Position numbers and translations under genes: made by a program
The notes under the pieces: generated by a model
What the model saw: the letters and a program-made list of their open reading frames with translations, nothing else
What the model was told of the DNA's origin: nothing
Database searches by the model: none
DNA from: Omphiscola glabra
Lineage: Eukaryota; Mollusca; Gastropoda; Lymnaeidae
NCBI GenBank assembly: GCA_964017045.1
Contig: OZ024808.1
Coordinates: 17,911,284-17,975,283, forward strand
Length of the DNA: 64,000 bases
Direction of reading: 5' to 3'
Shown here: positions 57,956 through 64,000 of the stretch, one piece after another
How positions within the stretch are numbered: position 1 is the stretch's first letter
Layout: each line of letters opens with the position of its first letter

Positions 57956-60900
57956 ATGTCAAAAGACACTGGGCTGGATAAAATTGGCATCGCTACTGGT
58001 ACCCATTTGAACATTGCTCTGACCACATCTGCAGATCCATTGAATGCAATTCAAGAGTTTCAGAACCTGAATGGTATTGATGCAGAGTCTCTCAAGATTG
58101 CCCTACCTTTCCTGGATTTACATGGTATCAAAAGATTAACTCTCAACCTGTGCATTTTTGAAACCATCCGTGAGAGGTTGTTGCAGGTAAAATAGTGTCA
58201 GATTAAAATACTTTCTCTTAGGCCTATTTTTATATCACTGCCTTTCTTTTTATAAATTAGTATGGAAAGTAAGTAGAAATATTACCAAAAGAGTAACAAC
58301 CAAATGAAACAGGAATTAGCAGACTGGAGAAGTTTAGAAAATCAAAATTGTTGGATTATATTTTTTAAGTAGCCAGTTAGTGTAGTTAGAGAATGCTCAA
58401 TGAATAAATAAAAATCCCTTTTGCTTACAGCATTCAAATAAAAATGAAACATTTGATAGTAAAACATTCTAAGGACTAATGATTATCAGATAATAGTAGA
58501 TTGCACTAAAAATTAACATATGATCTCTTTTAAATGAATACAAAACCATTTCTGTTGTTGTGAGTGAATTTTATGATTAGTATTTTCATCCAAAGAGAGA
58601 CATAATTGTGAGAATTGGCATAATATTTTCCTACTGCAACCACATTCACCTTATAAATTGTGCCAAAGCTTTTAATACAATTACTATTTTCATTTAATTT
58701 CTACTGGTCCCCTTCTTGTTTTTCTATAAGTCGTCTTATTAAGCATGTTAATTTCTGTATTTATTAGCACCAAATCACAAAATAAAAGAAATTAAAGAGA
58801 TTTAAAGCAAAAATGACACAAATTGAATCTAAAAAATGAAATATTTGTTTAAATAAGTGTAATCTTTTTCTTCAAATGTTTTAGAAAATAGCTGAATTGG
58901 CATCCAGCAATGATCCAGAATCAATTCAAAAACTTGAAACACTTTTGGATAACAGCTTTCCAGCAATAAGAAACAAGGATATCAGACCAATTGTCATGGC
59001 TGTAATGAAACATCTCCCCAAGGTCAAGGAAGAATATCTGCAACAGTTGTTGGAAGACAAAGTATAAATATCATTTATAATGCTATAAAGAAATTTAAAG
59101 TAAAATATTTTTTTTTTAAACCAATAATTCATGACAGAATCCTTGATGGAAAGTTAAATCTCAGTTATTACTGAGTTATTGCTCCTGATCAGGTAAATGA
59201 ACCCAGCCAATTGTAATTTTTGGATCAGCTAAGTTTTTAAATGTGGCAAAGCTGGGATTTTTCTATAAAAAATCTTAAAAGCTCATTTAAATTTAAGATT
59301 ATTTTCATTAAATTAAAAAAAAAAAATGTATCATTTAAAAAACCAGCTTACTTCAACTTCAAGGGATAATAAATGATAAAAGTGTATCTTATTATTAAAG
59401 GAACTTTACACAGAGGCAGCCACAGAAGTCAAGCGACAAATTTGGGAAAACAACCAATCCCTTTTTGGCGATGAGGTTCAACCGCTTCTGGCTCAGTATC
59501 TGAAAGAAAAAGAATGGTCGCTGTACCGTCACGACAGCCCAGGGCTCACATTCTTCTCCTCTAACCCCAAACTTCGGCGACAGAAGGCCACCCTGACCCA
59601 GCTCCTTGAGATGATTGGCTCTAACGTTAAGTTGTACGACATGGTTCTTCAGTTCCTTCGCACACTGTTCTTGAGGACAAGAAATACACATTATTGTACT
59701 TTAAGGTATTTGTTTGCAGAATTAAGGTATTCTAATGAAAACTTAAGGTATTCTAATGGAAACTTAAGGTATTCTAATGAAAACTTAAGGTATTCTAATG
59801 AAAACTTAAGGTATTCTAATGAAAACTTAAGGTATTCTAATGAAAACTTAAGGTATTCTAATGAAAACTTAAGGTATTCTAATGAAAACTTAAGGTATTC
59901 TAATGAAAACTTAAGGTATTCTAATGAAAACTTAAGGTATTCTAATGAAAACTTAAGGTATTCTAATGAATACTTAAGGTATTCTAATGAATACTTAAGG
60001 TATTCTAATGAATACTTAAGGTATTCTAATGAAAAATTAAGGTATTCTAATATAATTTTTTTTTAAATAAATGTATTATTTTTAATTCTTCTAACTTTCA
60101 ATTACTTTAGAGCAACTTAATTCTTTAAACAATAACCATAGAATACCTTAATTCTGATTAAAAAATTGCATTAGAACAACTTAATGTAATATTTATCAAA
60201 ATTAAGGCATTGTAATCTAACAGTTTAAAGAGTTAAGGCATTCAAAGGTAATAGCAGAATAACTCTAATAGTTCTTGCTGTTCTTGCAGGGTAGAGCTGC
60301 TTATGGCCATCCATGACCTGGAGCTGAACTCAATCTGTTCAAAGGATCCATGTCACAAATTTACCTGGTGTGTCGATGCTTGCATCAGAGAAAAGACAGT
60401 CAATGCAATGAGGTCGAGGGAACTCCAAGGATTTTTGGACTCTGTCAAAAAGGGACAAGAGTTTGTTTTAGGGTATGTAGTTGTCTGTGCAGACAGTAGC
60501 TACAGCTCACGACACGTGTGAATACATTAGCTACAGTTCACGACACATGTGCAGACAGTTATGTCAACTCCGTGTTTCTACTATATTAGTTAATTCGTCA
60601 AGTTCTTTCACATGTTGTAATACGTTGTTACTAGTGTTGAAAGAACTCAAGTCCTTTATCACAATAAATGTAACTTTAATATCTAATTGTTTACCCAGGC
60701 TTTAATTTCCATAATCACATCAATATAGCCCAGCTCGCTATCAGACAGAAATAAAACTCATCCTACTTTCACAAAGCTCCCTTCAAGACTACCAGACGAA
60801 TAAAACGTACATCACAATACAGACTTGACAATACGTCACAAGGAGAATAAAAATATGTCACCAAGCCAAGTGCGGGAAGAGTGTTTCACTAATTAATTAA

Positions 60901-63745
60901 TCTCCCACACACAAACCGCGAGTAATGACACACAATATTACGTCGCAACAATTACCAATGAACTCCAATGCTCGACAACTAGCTACAGTTCACGACACAT
61001 GTGCAGACAGCAGCTACAGCTCACGACACATGTGAAAACAGTAGCTACAGTTCACAACACATGTGCAGACAGTTGCTACAGTTCACAACACATGTGCAGA
61101 CAGTTGCTACAGTTCACAACACATGTGCAGACAGTTGCTACAGTTCACAACACATGTAAAGACAGTTGCTAAAGCTCACAACACTCGTGAAGACAGTAGC
61201 TACAGCTCACGACACATGTGAAGACAGTTGCTACAGTTCACAAAACCCATGTGAAGACAGTTGCTACAGTTCATGACACATGTGAAGACAGTTGCTACAG
61301 TTCACGAGACATGTGAAGACAGTTCACGAGACATGTGAAGACAGTTCATGAGACATGTGAAGACAGTCCACTAGACACGTGAAGACAGTTCATGAGACAT
61401 GTGAAGACAGTTCACGAGACATGTGAAGATAGTTCACGAGACGTGTGAAGACAGTTCAAGGGAATGTGAAGACAGTTCACGAGACATGTGAAGACAGTTC
61501 ACGAGACATGTGAAGACAGTTCACGAGATTGCTATTGAGTGTTTTTAACAAATATTATCTGTCAAAACATTAAGAAGATGTAAATATTAGTGGTGCTGTA
61601 GAGATAGTCAGGTGACCTCCAATGTTTTAAGAAGATGTAAATATTAGTGGTGCTGTAGAGATAGTCAGGTGACCTCCAATGTTTTCCCTGCTCAGGTTCA
61701 CTAATGGACAATTCTTCACAAAAATCAGATTAGATTATTTGAAAATCAAGGAGCAATCGTAGGAGCATGGATGACATGTTTTAATTAGATTTAAAGTCTG
61801 CCCTGTCTGTTAAAATATGTTAAAAATCTATTGGATGGGTATCAGCACTGTTTCAGAAACCATGATGTGGGACCAAACCAAGCTCCATCTTAAAAGTAGT
61901 ACCTTAAAGCTATAGTCAATAGTTTTAGCATTGTGGTGGGTGTGGGGGGGGAGGAAGCAAGATAGAGATCTTGTAACACCAATACGAATTGCAAGGACTG
62001 CTGTAAAACAAAATTTTTTAAGCATGCACTGAAATATGTTAAGAATCATTTGCAAAATTTATTTTGATAATATAATTTTTTATCACTTGCAGAGATCTTT
62101 CAATGGTTCTGTCTGATCCATATGCCTTGAACATAATCCTCCAGTCACTGATGAAGATGTTACAGAATTGTGTGAACACAGACACCTTGCCGAGGGTAGC
62201 TAAGCCACTTGTGATATTCTGTTTGCTGTTTCAAGTTTGCCCGCCGTGTGGATGCAAACATTTTGACTGTCTGTAGAGATGAACTTCTGCACTTGAATTT
62301 GCCCATCTGTCTGATCAAGGCTACGAACAACATATTATGTCGATTAGACATGCACCTAATTCAGTTATAATTTTCCTCATGATAAACTTGAGCTGCTTTA
62401 CTGCCCTACTTTAAGTGACCTCTGGTGCTCTGGGTCTGTGACCATGCTTTGCTATACACATTGACCACCCTTATTTGTTTTGCCTCTGCATTGAACTAGA
62501 ATTAAATGTTTTTTGGGGGTGTTTTATTTGTTTTACTACTGATGAGAAATTTTGCTCTCCTAGTTTTTAAAGCATTTTATCTTATTCCCAGGATAACCCA
62601 GATCTCCAGCTGCTGTGCAGGATGACTGCCCTTGGTCTTAATGCCTGGGAGATGATAGACAGTGGTAACTTTAAAGAACCTAAACTGGTGAGTCTCAATG
62701 ATTAGAATGTGATGACAATTTACCAAAGAAGTTTCAATGGAAATCTGACAACACTTGTACAAACATGGCTTGGTAAAAAAGCACTGATGTAAAATGGGGA
62801 AGATGATTCATTTCCTGGGACATTCTGCTCTGATGATTAGCTCTCTGTATTTCAGGACCCAACTTTCTTCACCAAATTCCTGGCCTATATTGTGACCTTA
62901 ATGGCAGAAGATCAAGTGCGGCATTTTACGGGGAAAATTCCAGGCGAGAAAGTCCTACCCCCATCTTTACCACCTGACATGTACGCTAACTGGATAAGTC
63001 TCAACCCACTGGCCAGTATGGTGGCAATGTATTACTGTTTACAGGTAAATCAACTTACAGCTGGCTGTGTATAATAATTCCACTTTTACATGCAACGATC
63101 ATAGAGAAAATTTTATACTTTACCAAAGGGTTGTATACTTTACTGAAGGGTTGTATACTTTACTGAAGGGTGGTATACTATGCTGAAGGGTCGTGTACTT
63201 TGCTGAAAGGTGGTATACGTTGCTGAAGGTTGGTATACTTAACTGAAAGGTTGTATACTTTACTGAAGTGTTGTATACTTTACTGAAGGGTTGTATACTT
63301 TACTGAAGTGTTGTATACTTTACTGAAGGGTTGTATACTTTACTGAAGTGTTGTATACTTTACTGAAGGGTTGTATACTTTACTGAAGGGTGGTATACTC
63401 TAATCTAAGATGGTATACTCTAAAATAATAAACACCTATTATATCTGATTTATATTAAGTAGTAATTTAGGATATGTCTTTCTCTCCAAATTAGATTAGT
63501 TATTGTTGTGCTACCACCCAGTTATCTGACCTAAAACTGCCTGTCACTCTCTCTCTCTGTGCCAGTGTGCTAGAATGAAGGACCGCCTGGCCGTCATCCA
63601 GATCCTGCCAACACTGATCCATTGTGAGAACGACAGGGCGTACAGCGACACATTTCTACATTGTCTCGCCTCATACCTCATCCACATGAAGGATGACTTT
63701 CAGCACGGAGAGTTCTGTACAGCCGTGTTGGACGATTTCTTTGTT
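57956..63745 (+). CDS. NELFB: Negative elongation factor B (NELF-B/COBRA1), 3' partial
   Basis: Eight exons: 57956-58186, 58885-59061, 59401-59705, 60290-60472, 62093-62195, 62592-62687, 62856-63044 and 63566-63745, totalling 488 codons, all GT-AG and in frame. The ATG follows an acceptor (tttaacag|ATG) directly, so an untranslated exon lies upstream. Diagnostic stretches are LPFLDLHGIKRL, VMAVMKHLPKVKEE, EVKRQIWENNQSLFGDEV, KLYDMVLQFLRTLFLRTRN, PCHKFTWCVDACIRE, RELQGFLDSVKKGQE and LNAWEMIDSGNFKEPK. The human protein is about 580 residues, so about 90 C-terminal codons lie beyond the window. Family knowledge: NELF-B is a helical-repeat scaffold of the NELF complex, which holds RNA polymerase II in promoter-proximal pause with DSIF in the nucleus. 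Introns 3, 4 and 7 carry minisatellites; that in intron 3 starts at the donor. Confidence 0.96.
59706..60060. repeat. 21-bp minisatellite carrying copies of the exon 3 donor
   Basis: The authentic junction is 'actttaag|gtatttg' (exon end 59705). From 59721 the unit TTAAGGTATTCTAATGAAAAC repeats, giving 16 further 'ttaag|gtattc' sites with exon ends at 59726, 59747 and every 21 bp to 60041. All keep phase 2. The exon 3 frame stays open through the array (7-residue repeat RYSNENL) until a TAA at 60064. Confidence 0.95.
60480..61535. repeat. Minisatellite in NELFB intron 4, about 30-bp unit
   Basis: 'agctacagttcacgacacat' + 'gtgcagacagt' units. In the right third it shortens to 'ttcacgagacatgtgaagac' + 'ag'. 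It begins within 10 bp of the exon 4 donor and is split by the insertion at 60562-60977. CACATGTG-type palindromes recur in every unit. Confidence 0.92.
60562..60977. mobile_element. Insertion with TGTC...GACA ends inside the intron 4 array, 416 bp
   Basis: Unique sequence starts TGTCAACTCC and ends GCTCGACA, with array units on both sides. Short TG..CA inverted ends suggest an LTR-type origin, orientation unclear. Several AATAAA motifs are present on the plus strand. No clean target duplication was identified. Confidence 0.45.
61560..61690. repeat. Tandem repeat, about 58 bp x2
   Basis: Two almost identical copies of 'aagaagatgtaaatattagt' + 'ggtgctgtagagatagtcag' + 'gtgacctccaatgtttt' in NELFB intron 4. 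Confidence 0.9.
63100..63425. repeat. Minisatellite, 20-bp unit x about 16, NELFB intron 7
   Basis: TTGTATACTTTACTGAAGGG, with ttgtatactttactgaagtg alternating in the middle as a 40-bp higher-order unit. Begins about 55 bp after the exon 7 donor. Confidence 0.93.
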
Positions 63746-64000
63746 GTGAGTTGATGTGTTGTTGTCGCCCGTGGTTTTCACTAGGAGGTGATCTGTGTAT
63801 CTAAAATGTCACATGTTTATTGGTTAGATGTGTTACTTGTTAGTTTTACAAATGAAGTGCTAGTGCAAAGTTGTGCCTCTTGGCATCAAATCTAATAGAC
63901 TCAATTTTATTTATGTTTCGTTTTTTTATAAACATTTTTGAATTTAAATCATGTTAAAGGTATGTTCATTCTGCATATTTGTTACTGAGATTTTCAGTTT

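Noticed and set aside
59611..60066. 151-codon frame ending in RYSNENL repeats as a separate gene
   Set aside because: It is NELFB exon 3 reading through its donor into the intronic array. Treated as a splicing feature instead.
1..64000. tRNA, rRNA or self-cleaving ribozyme genes
   Set aside because: I looked for B-box-like GGTTCGANTCC and hammerhead CTGATGA...GAAA patterns and found none with proper surrounding structure. A covariance-model search would be needed to exclude them.

Overview
The window is animal nuclear DNA: spliced genes with GT-AG introns, non-LTR retrotransposon remnants, hAT-like and fold-back DNA elements, and an extraordinary number of minisatellites. The gene content (a SAM-containing BCAR3/NSP-family adaptor, a tandem ADF-H protein and NELF-B) fits an invertebrate. 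A lophotrochozoan, possibly a gastropod mollusc, is my best guess, but this is inference and no species-diagnostic gene is present.

Layout: (1) 1-31.6 kb: no convincing gene. It holds more than two dozen tandem arrays (unit 12-65 bp), including a 3.8-kb array of a 62-bp unit, a decayed LINE reverse transcriptase (9.72-10.75 kb), palindromic elements (8.77, 17.36 and 22.0 kb) and hAT-like fragments. (2) 32.24-42.86 kb, + strand: a complete BCAR3/SH2D3-family gene in four exons, N-terminal SAM + SH2 + C-terminal Cdc25-like (NSP) domain, 924 codons. Its introns carry a 1.3-kb fold-back transposon and many arrays. (3) 43.4-50.5 kb: AT-rich, poor in arrays, no gene recognised. (4) 50.55-54.61 kb, - strand: five exons of a protein with two coactosin/drebrin-type ADF-H domains; the 3' end was not found. 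A second LINE fragment and an LTR-like insertion lie in its introns. (5) 54.6-57.95 kb: intergenic space between two head-to-head genes. (6) 57.96-63.75 kb, + strand: eight exons of NELFB (COBRA1), running off the right edge.

The three genes do not form a pathway. BCAR3 proteins scaffold p130Cas signalling, ADF-H proteins bind actin, and NELF-B is a nuclear transcription-pausing factor. All coding models are splice reconstructions in which every internal junction keeps frame.

The most interesting signal is a link between minisatellites and splice sites. In NELFB intron 3, a 21-bp array beginning at the exon 3 donor contains 16 phase-preserving copies of the exon-end/5' splice-site sequence. 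In BCAR3 intron 2, the exon 2 end plus donor also appears to have been tandemly re-copied into the intron. Arrays also press against the acceptors of BCAR3 exons 1 and 2. By my own count of array coordinates, roughly 30% of the window is tandem repeat.
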